Assembly: GCA_020160805.1 (NCBI GenBank)
Contig: JAIUPO010000022.1
Location: forward strand, 1-62,667
Reading direction: 5' to 3'
DNA length: 62,667 nt
Origin: Actinomycetota bacterium
Lineage (GTDB): Bacteria > Actinomycetota > Actinomycetes > Actinomycetales > Dermatophilaceae
Both the position numbers and the translations under genes were made by a program. Positions 1-7,948 of this stretch are shown piece after piece. Each line of letters opens with the position of its first letter. The first letter of the stretch is position 1. The notes under the pieces were generated by a model that was not told the origin of the DNA, ran no database searches, and saw only the letters and a program-made list of their open reading frames with translations.

Positions 1-24
1 CGCGGGATCAATCTTCTTCGGCAT
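1..24 (-). CDS. Partial transposase N-terminus (IS3-type OrfA?) cut by the window edge
   Basis: Only eight codons are visible, reading MPKKIDPA from an ATG at 24 toward the left edge. They follow a strong ribosome binding site (AGGAAGG, eight bases upstream). Many IS3-family OrfA proteins of actinobacteria start with MPKK followed by a short charged stretch, so an insertion sequence running out of the window is likely. The assignment rests on eight residues and the ribosome binding site alone, and another small protein cannot be excluded. Confidence 0.35.
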
Positions 25-529
25 GACGCCATCCTTCCTGACTCAAAAGACAGCGGCATCAAACTCGTGCCGATTCAATCTGTGCATGCCGTCCGGCAGG
101 AGCGCAGGTCGACACCGAACGCGCGTACATGAACCCGTCTAGGTCGCAACATAGGAAACGCCCGCCCCCACAGCTCGCGCTGGCCTGTGGTGCGCTGCCG
201 AAGGTCTGATTGGCACTTCGATTGCGCTTCACACCGAGCTCGACCCACTTCCCCATGGTGGCCGGGTTCAGATCCAACAAGACCGCGACATGAGGCCCAG
301 CACTCGCAAGTGAACTCCCCCGACCCGAGCGATCCGGTGCATCCGAACCCGCCCGCTCGGCGAAACTTCAAGTCGCACTTCCCTCGGCCCAGTCATATGC
401 ACCCAGGACGATTCACTGACTTCGTCAAGAGCTATTAGCTCTAACCTGGGACCTCCGCAGACGCGATGGGCACGACGTGAGTGGCGACACTCCTTACCGC
501 TTTCGTGCGTATGAACCATACTTGGCCCC
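25..529. other. Gene-poor leader between the left-edge transposase and the exporter operon
   Basis: No convincing complete gene is visible in these roughly 500 bases. Reading frames here have no recognisable domain apart from a short integrase-like stretch on the minus strand, listed separately. The right end must carry the promoter of the exporter operon starting at 530. I see no clear -35/-10 pair or strong Shine-Dalgarno sequence there. The position beside a transposase start suggests debris of mobile DNA. Confidence 0.5.
205..313 (-). pseudogene. Possible integrase C-terminal remnant
   Basis: A short minus-strand frame without its own start reads SLASAGPHVAVLLDLNP and continues ATMGKWVELG. 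The pattern of a short helix, 'LLDLNPATMGKW' and a second helix resembles the C-terminal tail of some actinobacterial phage-type integrases, where a HTH-like sequence with a TxxxW element is common. The frame runs on without similarity and has no upstream domain. This is a weak resemblance, offered as a possible degraded fragment only. Confidence 0.2.
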
Positions 530-1630
530 ATGGTTCGCAGGATTTGGCTCGTGGTGGCGTTACCCGTGGCACTCCTGCTGGGGTCAGGGCTCGGTTGGGC
601 GGGCCGCGTCCTCCTAGCTCCCCCGACAGCCCCCGCTTCGGAGGCGGCCTTCACCCTGGTGACGGTGTCGAACGACTCGGTGGGGCGCAGCTTTTCGCTC
701 AATGCCTCGGCCTCCTGGCGGGCTGCGAGCACGACCTCCACCTCCCGTGGCCAGGATTCCGGCAGCGCCGACTCCCCGCCTCCCACCGAGGGTCACGGTG
801 TCGTGACCCATATCTGGCTCAAGGGCGCAACGACGGTCGAGCCCGGTGACCCGCTGTATGCCGTGAACCTCGCCCCGGTCGTGGCCGCGGAGGGCGCGGT
901 CCCGTCATTCCGTGACCTGCAGATCGGCTCCACCGGCGCCGACGTCCGGCAGGTCCAGGAGTTGCTGCGGGCCGCCGGCCACCGGACGAGCGAGGCAACC
1001 GGGGTGTATGACCGGGCCACCGCCAACGAGGTGTATGCCTGGAAGAAGGCTCACGACATCCCTCCGGATGGCGTCTTCGAAGCGGTCCGGGTCGTCTTCA
1101 TCCCGAAACTGCCGGCGCGCGTCGCCCTGGTCGACGCCGTATCGGTCGGGGCACCGGCTCCAGCGGGGGCCTCAGGTGTGCGAGTCCTTCCGAACGAACC
1201 GAGCTTCAGCATCATGCTGCCGGCCGGGCAGGCGCAGCAGGTGCGCACGGGGCAACAGGTGAGCTTGTCCATCGAGGGCGCACAGTGGGAGGCCACCATC
1301 GGCGAGCTTGGCGCACCGAGCGAGGAGGGCGAGGTCAGGGCAATTCTCGCCCCAGCCAAGGGCGAAGAAACCATCTGCGCCAAGGAATGTGACCTCATCC
1401 CGCTCTCCGGCGCCAGTGGCATCGACGCGCAGATCGTCATCGTTCCGCGCGCGAGCGGACCCGTCGTGCCGACGGCCGCGCTGCGGCTGCCCGATGGCGC
1501 CCGCACCGAAGTGGTCGATGAAGCCGGCAAGGCCATCCCCGTGACGATCAAGGCCTCGGCCGGCGGACTCGCCGTCGTGGACGGCGTGGACATCGGGACG
1601 CGGGTCAAGGTGCCGCAGGAGAAGCAGTGA
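530..1630 (+). CDS. Membrane-anchored peptidoglycan-binding adaptor of an ABC exporter
   Basis: This 366-residue protein starts with a signal-anchor helix (about residues 5-30). After a low-complexity Ser/Thr-rich stretch it has a peptidoglycan-binding type 1 domain at about residues 126-182 (motifs GSTGADVRQVQ and YDRATANEV). The C-terminal half is beta-rich, as in HlyD/MacA-type periplasmic adaptors. It is the first gene of a three-gene operon: its stop overlaps the GTG start of an ABC ATPase, which is followed by a FtsX-like permease. The adaptor, ATPase, permease order is that of MacAB-like systems, so the protein probably links the permease to the cell wall. The substrate is unknown. The start has no strong Shine-Dalgarno sequence. 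Confidence 0.75.
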   Translation: MVRRIWLVVALPVALLLGSGLGWAGRVLLAPPTAPASEAAFTLVTVSNDSVGRSFSLNASASWRAASTTSTSRGQDSGSADSPPPTEGHGVVTHIWLKGATTVEPGDPLYAVNLAPVVAAEGAVPSFRDLQIGSTGADVRQVQELLRAAGHRTSEATGVYDRATANEVYAWKKAHDIPPDGVFEAVRVVFIPKLPARVALVDAVSVGAPAPAGASGVRVLPNEPSFSIMLPAGQAQQVRTGQQVSLSIEGAQWEATIGELGAPSEEGEVRAILAPAKGEETICAKECDLIPLSGASGIDAQIVIVPRASGPVVPTAALRLPDGARTEVVDEAGKAIPVTIKASAGGLAVVDGVDIGTRVKVPQEKQ

Positions 1631-2298
1631 CTCCGGCGGCGGAGACTCCCCTGCTGCACGCGCGCAATATCGGTTTCCGGTATGGCCGTCGCGAGAGCGA
1701 CTACCGCTTCGACGACTGGACGGCGAGCTTCCCGCGCGGTGCCGTCACGGCGTTGACAGGGCCATCGGGATGCGGCAAGTCGACGCGACTCTATCTGCTG
1801 GCGCTCATGCTGCGCATCAGTTCCGGCAGCATCGAACTCGATGGCGAACGCGTCGACGATCTGCCCGATGGAGCGCGAGCTGCCTTGCGCGCCAATCGAT
1901 TCGGCTTCATCTTCCAGGACGCCGCCCTGGATACGAGCCGCACGGTGCTCGACAATGTCGTCGAGACGGCGCTCTATCGCGGGGAACGCAAGCGCGATCT
2001 GCATACCCGGGCGCGTGAACTGCTCGATGAACTCGGCGTCGCCGTTCCCGCCGACCGCAAGCCCGGGGAAGTCTCCGGCGGGCAGGCCCAGCGCATCGCC
2101 ACCTGTCGCGCCCTGATCGGTCGCCCAGATGTCATCGTCGCCGACGAGCCCACGGGCAACCTCGACCCCGCGAGCGCGCAGGTGCTCCTCGGGGCCTTGC
2201 GACGGCATACGGACCAGGGGGCCGGGGTCATCATCGTGACCCACGACCCCGGGGTCGCGGCGTGGGCCGATCACCGGATCGAGCTGAGCGCCTCATGA
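1627..2298 (+). CDS. ABC transporter ATPase, MacB/LolD type
   Basis: The 223-residue protein is a stand-alone nucleotide-binding domain. Visible motifs are Walker A GPSGCGKST (about residues 44-52), signature VSGGQAQR (about 148-155), Walker B VIVADEPTGNLDP (about 168-180) and a switch histidine in VTHDP. The DEPTGNLD form is typical of the MacB/LolD/FtsE subfamily, which powers mechanotransmission permeases rather than classical pore transport. The GTG start overlaps the adaptor stop by four bases, and the 3' end overlaps the permease start by four, so the three proteins should be made together. Confidence 0.88.
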   Translation: MTPAAETPLLHARNIGFRYGRRESDYRFDDWTASFPRGAVTALTGPSGCGKSTRLYLLALMLRISSGSIELDGERVDDLPDGARAALRANRFGFIFQDAALDTSRTVLDNVVETALYRGERKRDLHTRARELLDELGVAVPADRKPGEVSGGQAQRIATCRALIGRPDVIVADEPTGNLDPASAQVLLGALRRHTDQGAGVIIVTHDPGVAAWADHRIELSAS

Positions 2299-3416
2299 GC
2301 GCGCGCACCGTGATCCTCGGGCTGGTGCGCGAGGCGCTCGCTGCCATACGGACCCAGCACGCGGTCACTGCCGTGACGGTCTTGCTGCTGGCCGCGTCCA
2401 GTTTCACCGTCGTCACCACCGCCGGGCGGGCCGCGGCGAGCCAGGCCGCGGTGCTCTCGACCATCGACGCACGCGGAACCCGCACGATCCTGGTGCAGGC
2501 CAAGGGGGCCGTGGAAGGCGTCGATGAGCAATTCCTAGCAACGCTTGCGCGCGTGGCCGATGTCGAAGCGGCGACCGGCTTCGGGCCGGTCACCGATGTT
2601 ACGGCGGCGGCGAATCCGGACGGGCCGCGATTGGGTGTGCGGCAGGCGTATGGCGTCATCGGCGGCCGGTTGCTGACCCAGCCGGAGCCAGGGCCGGCCG
2701 GGGTGCTGCTGTGGACCTCGCCTGCGGCCTCCCGGGTGGTCGGTCTGCCACCGGGGGCGGGCAGCGTGCGCGCCGTGGATGGCGGCGAATACCTCATCTC
2801 CCGCTCCCTCGAGGTGCCGGACTATCTGTCCGGCTTCGAGCCGCTGGCCGTCATCCCGGCAACGCCCCGCGAACCCGGAGCAGCGCCGCGCCCGGTGTCG
2901 ACGGTGGTCGTCTTGACCCGGTCGCCGGAGAGCGTCGGTGTGGTCACCACGCTGATCACCCGGCTGCTGCGCGAGGCGCCACCGGACCAGCTGACGATCC
3001 AGACGTCGGAGGGGCTCGCCGCCCTGCGCAAGGCGGTGGGTGGCGAAATCACCCGCAGCTCGCGGGGTCTCATCCTCGGCGTGCTGGGCGCTGCGGCCCT
3101 GACGAGTGCGCTGACCGTCTTCGGCTACACCATGTTGCGGCGCAAGGATTTTGGGCGCCGCCGGGCGCTGGGCGCGACCCGGATGACGATCGTCCTGCTC
3201 ATCGCACTGCAGGTCATGCTCACGGCGGCATTCGCCGCGGCGCTCGGGGTGGGCGTGGCGCTGGCATACCAGGCGCTGCGGCATCAACCGGTGCCGCCGG
3301 CCGGCTTCAGCGCCGCCGTCGCCATCGCGATCACGGCGCTGGCCACGCTGGCTGCCGTGCTGCCGGCGACACTCACGGCCCGCCGCGATCCCGTGCGGGA
3401 GTTGCGCGTCCCCTGA
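2295..3416 (+). CDS. ABC transporter permease, FtsX/MacB-like
   Basis: The 373-residue protein begins MSARTVILG, with its ATG overlapping the ATPase stop. One membrane helix lies near residues 25-45. It is followed by an extracytoplasmic domain of about 200 residues and three C-terminal helices, the FtsX/MacB topology. Between the last helices sits the cytoplasmic sequence RRKDFGRRRALGATR, which matches the coupling loop of this family (usually 'RRREIGILRALGA'). It completes the adaptor-ATPase-permease operon. No substrate or immunity gene is next to it, so export of a peptide, antibiotic or lipid is inferred only from the family. Confidence 0.82.
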   Translation: MSARTVILGLVREALAAIRTQHAVTAVTVLLLAASSFTVVTTAGRAAASQAAVLSTIDARGTRTILVQAKGAVEGVDEQFLATLARVADVEAATGFGPVTDVTAAANPDGPRLGVRQAYGVIGGRLLTQPEPGPAGVLLWTSPAASRVVGLPPGAGSVRAVDGGEYLISRSLEVPDYLSGFEPLAVIPATPREPGAAPRPVSTVVVLTRSPESVGVVTTLITRLLREAPPDQLTIQTSEGLAALRKAVGGEITRSSRGLILGVLGAAALTSALTVFGYTMLRRKDFGRRRALGATRMTIVLLIALQVMLTAAFAAALGVGVALAYQALRHQPVPPAGFSAAVAIAITALATLAAVLPATLTARRDPVRELRVP

Positions 3417-3447
3417 TGCGGGCGGTGCGGGGGGTTGCCCCGGCTAT

Positions 3448-3496
3448 GGGAGAGAACCTTTGTCTCGCAACGGAAGACTTCCGTTGCGAGACAAAG
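3448..3496. repeat. Hairpin element with conserved pyrimidine tail, copy 1
   Basis: A perfect 19-bp inverted repeat (arms 3458-3476 and 3478-3496, left arm CTTTGTCTCGCAACGGAAG) is separated by one base. It is flanked on the left by GGGAGAGAACC. Read on the minus strand this is a hairpin followed by GGTTCTCTCCC. The same tail follows two other, differently armed hairpins at 3938-3993 and 36787-36840. Here it lies 30 bases past the stop of the aminopeptidase fragment and could terminate it. Confidence 0.85.
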
Positions 3497-3526
3497 AAAG
3501 TGGCATTGGGCGGAAAACCTGAGACC

Positions 3527-3750
3527 TCAGCCGAAGGCGGTGCGGGAGGCGAGGGCTTCTTCGAGCTTGGCCTGGGCGTCGGTGATGGAGCGGCGGACGG
3601 CGGGGGTCAGGGAGCCGTCGGCCAGGGCAGCGCGGCTCAGAGCCAGCGTGTGCTCGCTCACCATCGGCAGGGGGTATGCCAGGGCGGCGACATGGCCGAG
3701 GGCGTCCTCGCCAACGCGGGGCGCGAGGGCGGGGACCTCGGTCGTCCGAC
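3527..3750 (-). pseudogene. C-terminal fragment of aminopeptidase N
   Basis: About 70 codons on the minus strand end in a regular stop. They read [17 protein letters not shown], then [16 protein letters not shown], then [20 protein letters not shown]. This matches the helical C-terminus of actinobacterial PepN (ERAP-like domain, usually '...LPPALRRLVLEGRDDLARALRAR'). The M1 catalytic domain and some 770 upstream residues are missing. The match stops near 3750, where plus-strand transposase sequence begins, so a deletion or insertion removed the 5' part. The zinc site is absent and no activity is expected. The identification is by pattern from a short piece. Confidence 0.5.
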
Positions 3751-3914
3751 TCCAAAACCACGAACCCACCCGCGCCTACATCGAACGACGCACCACCGAA
3801 GGCCTCTCCCAACTCGACATCATCCGCTGCCTCAAGCGCTACCTCACCCGCGAACTCCTCCCCCTCATCAAAGCCGCCCTCACCACCCCCACACCCCTCC
3901 AAACAGCCGCTTGA
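3748..3914 (+). pseudogene. C-terminal fragment of a transposase (IS110-like)
   Basis: The fragment reads [15 protein letters not shown], then [21 protein letters not shown], and ends at TGA 3912-3914. The pattern 'TRAY-x-x-RRT-x-EG...IIRCLKRY-x-x-RE' is what I associate with the C-terminal tail of actinobacterial IS110/IS116-type transposases. The catalytic DEDD part is missing, so it cannot transpose. The fragment starts exactly where the aminopeptidase fragment ends, and both genes keep only their 3' ends. The codons ACC, CTC and CCC dominate in a way unlike the neighbouring genes. The family call is from memory of the motif. Confidence 0.5.
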
Positions 3915-3937
3915 CATCAATAGGAGCATCCCAGGGC

Positions 3938-3993
3938 GGGAAACCCTTCCTTTGTGTCAGATTCCTTCGGCACAAAGGAAGGGTTTCTCTCCC
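3938..3993. repeat. Hairpin element with conserved pyrimidine tail, copy 2
   Basis: A perfect 16-bp inverted repeat (AAACCCTTCCTTTGTG at 3941-3956 with its complement at 3971-3986) encloses a 14-base loop and is followed by CTCTCCC (3987-3993). Read on the plus strand it is a hairpin plus GGTTTCTCTCCC, the same tail as copy 1 and copy 3. It lies 24 bases past the transposase fragment stop and just upstream of fgd. Confidence 0.85.
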
Positions 3994-4017
3994 AGACGGC
4001 TCGCTAGGCTCGGCCGT

Positions 4018-5034
4018 ATGACGCTTAAGATCGGCTACAAGGCTTCGGCGGAGCAGTTTGGACCAGGCGAGCTCGCGGCATACGCCCAACTCGCGGAGCA
4101 GGTCGGGCTCGACTCGGTGACCGTCTCGGATCACTACCAGCCCTGGCGACTCACCGGGGGGCACGCCCCCAATGCGCTGGCGTGGATGGCGTATGTCGCC
4201 GCCCGCACCGAGCGCGTCGTCCTCGGCACCTCGGTGCTGACCCCGACTTTCCGCTACAACCCAGCCGTCATCGCGCAAGAGTTCGCGACGATGGCCTGCC
4301 TCGCGCCGGGCCGCATCTTCCTCGGCGTCGGCAGCGGCGAGGCCCTCAATGAGATCGCTGTCGGATCGGTGCAGGAGTGGCCGGAGTTCAAGGAGCGCTT
4401 CGCCCGGCTGCGCGAGGCGGTGGTGCTGATGCGGAAGCTGTGGACCGAGGACGAGGTGACCTTCGACGGCGACTACTACACGACCAAGGACGCCCGGATC
4501 TTCGACCGGCCCGAGCAGCCGGTGCCCGTCTTCATCGCCGCCGGTGGTCCGATGGTGGCGCGGTATGCCGGTCGCGCCGGCGACGGCTTCATCTGCACCT
4601 CCGGCAAAGGCCGGGAGTTGTATGCAGACGACCTGATCCCCGCCGTCGCCGAGGGCCGCGAGAAGGCCGGTCGGGCCGGTGAGCCGATCGAGCGGATGAT
4701 CGAGATCAAGATCTCGTGGGATCCGGACCCCGAGCAGGCGCTGGAGAACACTCGCTTTTGGGCGCCGCTGTCGTTGACGGCCGAGCAGAAGCATTCCATC
4801 CACTCACCTGCTGAAATGGAGCGCGCCGCCGACGAACTCCCGATCGAGCAGGTCGCCAAGCGCTGGATCGTCGCCTCCGACCCGGCCGAGGCCGTGGAGC
4901 AGGTGAAGTTCTATACCGATCTCGGCTTTGACCACCTCGTCCTGCACGGCCCCGGCCACGACCAGGAGCGCTTCCTGCGCACCCTCGCCGAGCAAGTCCT
5001 CCCCGGCCTGCGCGAGCTGAGCCCGGCCGTCTGA
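4018..5034 (+). CDS. fgd: F420-dependent glucose-6-phosphate dehydrogenase
   Basis: The 338-residue protein oxidises glucose 6-phosphate to 6-phosphogluconolactone and reduces coenzyme F420, which supplies F420H2 to other enzymes in the cytosol. It follows the mycobacterial Fgd1 sequence almost from end to end: [17 protein letters not shown] at the start, TVSDHYQPW (active-site His), [70 protein letters not shown] and GHDQERFL near the end. The family is the luciferase-like monooxygenase fold. The ATG at 4018 matches the family N-terminus. It appears to be transcribed alone. Its presence implies that the host makes F420. Confidence 0.95.
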   Translation: MTLKIGYKASAEQFGPGELAAYAQLAEQVGLDSVTVSDHYQPWRLTGGHAPNALAWMAYVAARTERVVLGTSVLTPTFRYNPAVIAQEFATMACLAPGRIFLGVGSGEALNEIAVGSVQEWPEFKERFARLREAVVLMRKLWTEDEVTFDGDYYTTKDARIFDRPEQPVPVFIAAGGPMVARYAGRAGDGFICTSGKGRELYADDLIPAVAEGREKAGRAGEPIERMIEIKISWDPDPEQALENTRFWAPLSLTAEQKHSIHSPAEMERAADELPIEQVAKRWIVASDPAEAVEQVKFYTDLGFDHLVLHGPGHDQERFLRTLAEQVLPGLRELSPAV

Positions 5035-5072
5035 CCTGACCCGCGCCCGCCCCGCCCCCGCCCGAGCCCCCT

Positions 5073-5199
5073 GCCGAGCGGGGCTTCTGAACGCGAGCGG
5101 GGTTTGTGCCGAGCGGAGCGGGGTCTCTGAACGCGAGCGGCCCTATAGCCCCGCTCGCGTTCACAAGGGCCGCTCCGCTCGGCAGAAACCCCGCTCGGC
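5073..5199. repeat. Nested palindrome built from two short modules
   Basis: The outer arms are GCCGAGCGGAGCGG (5108-5121) and its exact complement (5170-5183). The inner arms are TGAACGCGAGCGG (5128-5140) and its complement (5151-5163), closing on CCCTATAGCC. Together they form one 76-bp hairpin. A further partial copy of the same two modules lies at 5073-5100 in direct orientation, and GCTCGGC recurs at about 5193. It lies between the fgd stop and the next ABC operon and may act as a terminator. Confidence 0.8.
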
Positions 5200-5260
5200 T
5201 CGCCGCGCACCAGAAGAAAAGTCGGGTGAGGAGCCGGGCCTCGGGTGGCAAGATGCTGCG

Positions 5261-6217
5261 GTGCCCGAACGACATACAGCCCCCTTCGTCGCGGCCGGCC
5301 CCGTCATCTCGGCCCGCGGCCTGTCCAAGGTCTATGGCGAGTTGCGGGCCGTCGACGGGATCGACTTCGATATCGCCCCGGGGGAGTCCTTCGGGCTGCT
5401 CGGCCCAAACGGGGCCGGCAAGTCGACCACGATGCGGATGCTCGGCGGCACCCTCGGGCGCACGGGCGGGGAACTCACGGTCGCCGGCCTCGACCCCGAG
5501 CAAGAGGGGCCGACGGTCCGCGCCCACCTCGGCGTCGTCCCGCAGCAGGACAATCTCGACGACGAGCTCTCCGTGCGCGACAACCTCTACATCTACGGTC
5601 GCTACTTCGGCCTGCCCCGCGGCTACCTCAAGGACAAGATCCCGCAATTGCTGGAGTTCGCCCAGCTCACCGACAAGGCCAAGTCCAAGGTCGACGACCT
5701 CTCCGGCGGGATGAAGCGGCGCCTGACCATCGCCCGCTCCCTCATCAACGAGCCCAGCGTCCTGCTCCTCGACGAGCCGACCACCGGGCTCGACCCGCAG
5801 GCACGGCATACGTTGTGGGACAAGCTTTTTCGACTCAAAGAGGTCGGCGTGACGCTCGTCGTCACCACCCACTTCATGGACGAGGCGGAGCAATTGTGCG
5901 ACCGGCTCATCGTCGTCGATCACGGCCGTATCAAGGCCGAAGGCAGCCCGCGCGGCCTCATCGCCGAGCACTCCACCCGCGAAGTGGTCGAGGTGCGCTT
6001 CGGCGCCGATCGCAATGCCGAACTCGCCCCGCGCATCCGTGACCTCGCCGAGCGCATCGAGGTGCTGCCGGACCGGCTGCTGCTCTACAGCGACCACGGC
6101 GAGACCGTCCTCGAAGCTCTCGCCGCGCGCGATCTGCACCCGGTCACCTCGTTGGTGCGCCGCTCCTCCCTTGAGGACGTCTTCTTGCGTTTGACGGGTC
6201 GGTCCCTCGTTGACTGA
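5261..6217 (+). CDS. ABC-2 exporter ATPase, DrrA/NodI type
   Basis: The 318-residue ATPase has Walker A GPNGAGKST (about residues 48-56), the Q-loop VVPQQDNLDDELSV, signature LSGGMKRR (about 147) and Walker B VLLLDEPTTGLDP, followed by TTHFMDEAEQLCDR. The DrrA/NodI subfamily exports drugs, lipids or polysaccharides with ABC-2 permeases. Two such permeases follow in overlapping frames. The tail after about residue 235 (STREVVEVRFG...VTSLVRRSSLEDVFLRLTGR) is the usual C-terminal regulatory part. The start is a GTG with a weak ribosome binding site, so it could lie a little further in. The substrate is not evident. Confidence 0.88.
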   Translation: MPERHTAPFVAAGPVISARGLSKVYGELRAVDGIDFDIAPGESFGLLGPNGAGKSTTMRMLGGTLGRTGGELTVAGLDPEQEGPTVRAHLGVVPQQDNLDDELSVRDNLYIYGRYFGLPRGYLKDKIPQLLEFAQLTDKAKSKVDDLSGGMKRRLTIARSLINEPSVLLLDEPTTGLDPQARHTLWDKLFRLKEVGVTLVVTTHFMDEAEQLCDRLIVVDHGRIKAEGSPRGLIAEHSTREVVEVRFGADRNAELAPRIRDLAERIEVLPDRLLLYSDHGETVLEALAARDLHPVTSLVRRSSLEDVFLRLTGRSLVD

Positions 6218-7064
6218 GCTCGCCGACCTCCACCGCCTGGCCCGCTCGGGCACCGCGCCCAGCCCGCAGGACCTCGCCCACCGAGTGCGCCGCCGCGGCA
6301 TCCTGCTGTATGTCGAGACCTGGCTGATCGCCTCCAAAACCTGGGCGGCATCGCTGGCGATCGTCGGCATCGTCGAGCCGATCGCCTATCTCGTCGCCCT
6401 CGGATGGGGCCTCGGCACGCTCGTCGACGACGGCGGCCGCTCGCCAGGCGGTGTCCCCTACCTGATGTATGTCGGCCCGGGCCTCATCGTCGCCACCGCC
6501 GTCATGGCAGCGCACCAGGAGTCGACCTATCCGATCATGGCGGGCTTCAAATGGCGCCGCCTCTTCCACGGCCCACGCGCCACTCCGCTGACCCCGACGC
6601 AGATCGGCCTCGGCCAGATCGGCGGCACGCTGATGCGGTTGCTCGGCCAGACCAGCCTGTTCTGGCTGGTGCTGGTCGCCTTTGGTGCCACCCGCAGTGC
6701 CTGGTCGGTCCTGATCGTTCCCATTGCCGCGCTCGCCGGGCTGGCCTTCGGGGCGTGCGTGACGGCATACGCCGCGGGCCTAGAAAACGAAGGCCATCAA
6801 TTCGCCTCACTCCAGCGCTTCGTCGTCATGCCGATGTTCCTCTTCGCCGGCACCTTCTTTCCGCTCAGCGAACTGCCGGGTTATCTGCACTGGATCGGCT
6901 GGCTCTCGCCGATCTGGCATGGCACCGAGCTCGCCCGCGCCGCGAGCTATGGCGCGCACCTCGCCCCCTCGTCGGTCGCCCTGCACCTCTCCGTGCTGCT
7001 GGCGTATGCCGCCCTCGGGCTGGTCGTCAGCGCCCGCCGCTTCGAACGCAGGCTGACCCGATGA
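6210..7064 (+). CDS. ABC-2 type permease 1
   Basis: The 284-residue membrane protein of the ABC-2 family has six predicted helices. A typical cytoplasmic N-terminus leads into an amphipathic stretch, and the late helices contain FLFAGTFFPLSELPGYLHWIGWLSPIWHG, characteristic of NodJ/DrrB permeases. It starts at a TTG whose frame overlaps the ATPase end by eight bases. It ends with the next permease overlapping by four bases. It probably forms a heterodimer with permease 2 around the DrrA-like ATPase. Confidence 0.82.
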   Translation: MTELADLHRLARSGTAPSPQDLAHRVRRRGILLYVETWLIASKTWAASLAIVGIVEPIAYLVALGWGLGTLVDDGGRSPGGVPYLMYVGPGLIVATAVMAAHQESTYPIMAGFKWRRLFHGPRATPLTPTQIGLGQIGGTLMRLLGQTSLFWLVLVAFGATRSAWSVLIVPIAALAGLAFGACVTAYAAGLENEGHQFASLQRFVVMPMFLFAGTFFPLSELPGYLHWIGWLSPIWHGTELARAASYGAHLAPSSVALHLSVLLAYAALGLVVSARRFERRLTR

Positions 7065-7864
7065 GCGCTCCGAGTCGGCGGGCCGGCGTCAGCGGCCTGC
7101 GCGGGACCGGTTCGGCGCCGGTGCTCGAACGCGGACTGATTGTCTACAAACGCAACTGGATCGTCGTGATCTCCGGCTTCTTTGAGCCGCTGCTCTACCT
7201 GCTCGCCATGGGCTACGGCCTCGGCGGCCTGGTCGGGCAGGTCCCCGGCCCCGGCGGCGCCCCGATCGACTATCCCGCCTATATCGCGCCCGCCCTCCTG
7301 GCCACCTCCGCGATGAATGGCGCGATCTTCGACTCGACCTGGAATGTCTTCTTCAAGCTGCGCTTCGCGCGGCTGTATGAAGCAATGCTGCAGACCTCCC
7401 TCGGCCCCGTCGATGTCGCCCTGGGCGAAATCCTGATGGCGCTGCTGCGGGGGCTGCTGTACGCCGTGGGGTTCATGGGCGTTGTCGCCGCACTGGGGCT
7501 CGTGACGTCCTGGTGGGCGCTGGCGATGATTCCGGTTGCCCTGCTCATCGCTTTCGGTTTCGCGGCGCTGGGCATGGCGGCGACATCTTTCGCCAAGAGC
7601 TTCCAGCACATGGATGTCATCACCTTCGTGCTGCTGCCGATGTTCCTGTTTTCCTCCACGCTCTATCCGGTCAGCGTCTTTCCTGAGGTCATCCAGTGGA
7701 TCGTCAAGGCGCTCCCGCTGTGGCATGGCATTGAGTTGATGCGCCAACTCGCCGTCGGCCACCTGAGCTGGGTCAGCCTCGGTCACGCGGCCTATTTCGT
7801 CGCCATGGCCCTCCTGGGCATCGCCATGACCGCCCGCCGCCTGCGCGCGCTCTTCCTGCGCTGA
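7061..7864 (+). CDS. ABC-2 type permease 2
   Basis: This 267-residue protein is a second ABC-2 permease that resembles its upstream neighbour. It shares VYKRNWIVVISGFFEPLLYLLAMGYGL near the N-terminus and PMFLFSSTLYPVSVFPEVIQWIVKALPLWHGIELMR in the late helices. ATG at 7061 overlaps the upstream stop. The two permeases align along their length and look like an old tandem duplication. Operons with one NodI-type ATPase and two paralogous permeases are known in actinobacteria. The cargo is unknown. Confidence 0.82.
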   Translation: MSAPSRRAGVSGLRGTGSAPVLERGLIVYKRNWIVVISGFFEPLLYLLAMGYGLGGLVGQVPGPGGAPIDYPAYIAPALLATSAMNGAIFDSTWNVFFKLRFARLYEAMLQTSLGPVDVALGEILMALLRGLLYAVGFMGVVAALGLVTSWWALAMIPVALLIAFGFAALGMAATSFAKSFQHMDVITFVLLPMFLFSSTLYPVSVFPEVIQWIVKALPLWHGIELMRQLAVGHLSWVSLGHAAYFVAMALLGIAMTARRLRALFLR

Positions 7865-7948
7865 GCGCCGACTCTGCCGTCACCCTGGGCCGCAGTCAAC
7901 GTCACCACCGACAACAGCGCCGCCACCGTCGGCCGTACGAGCTGCGCC

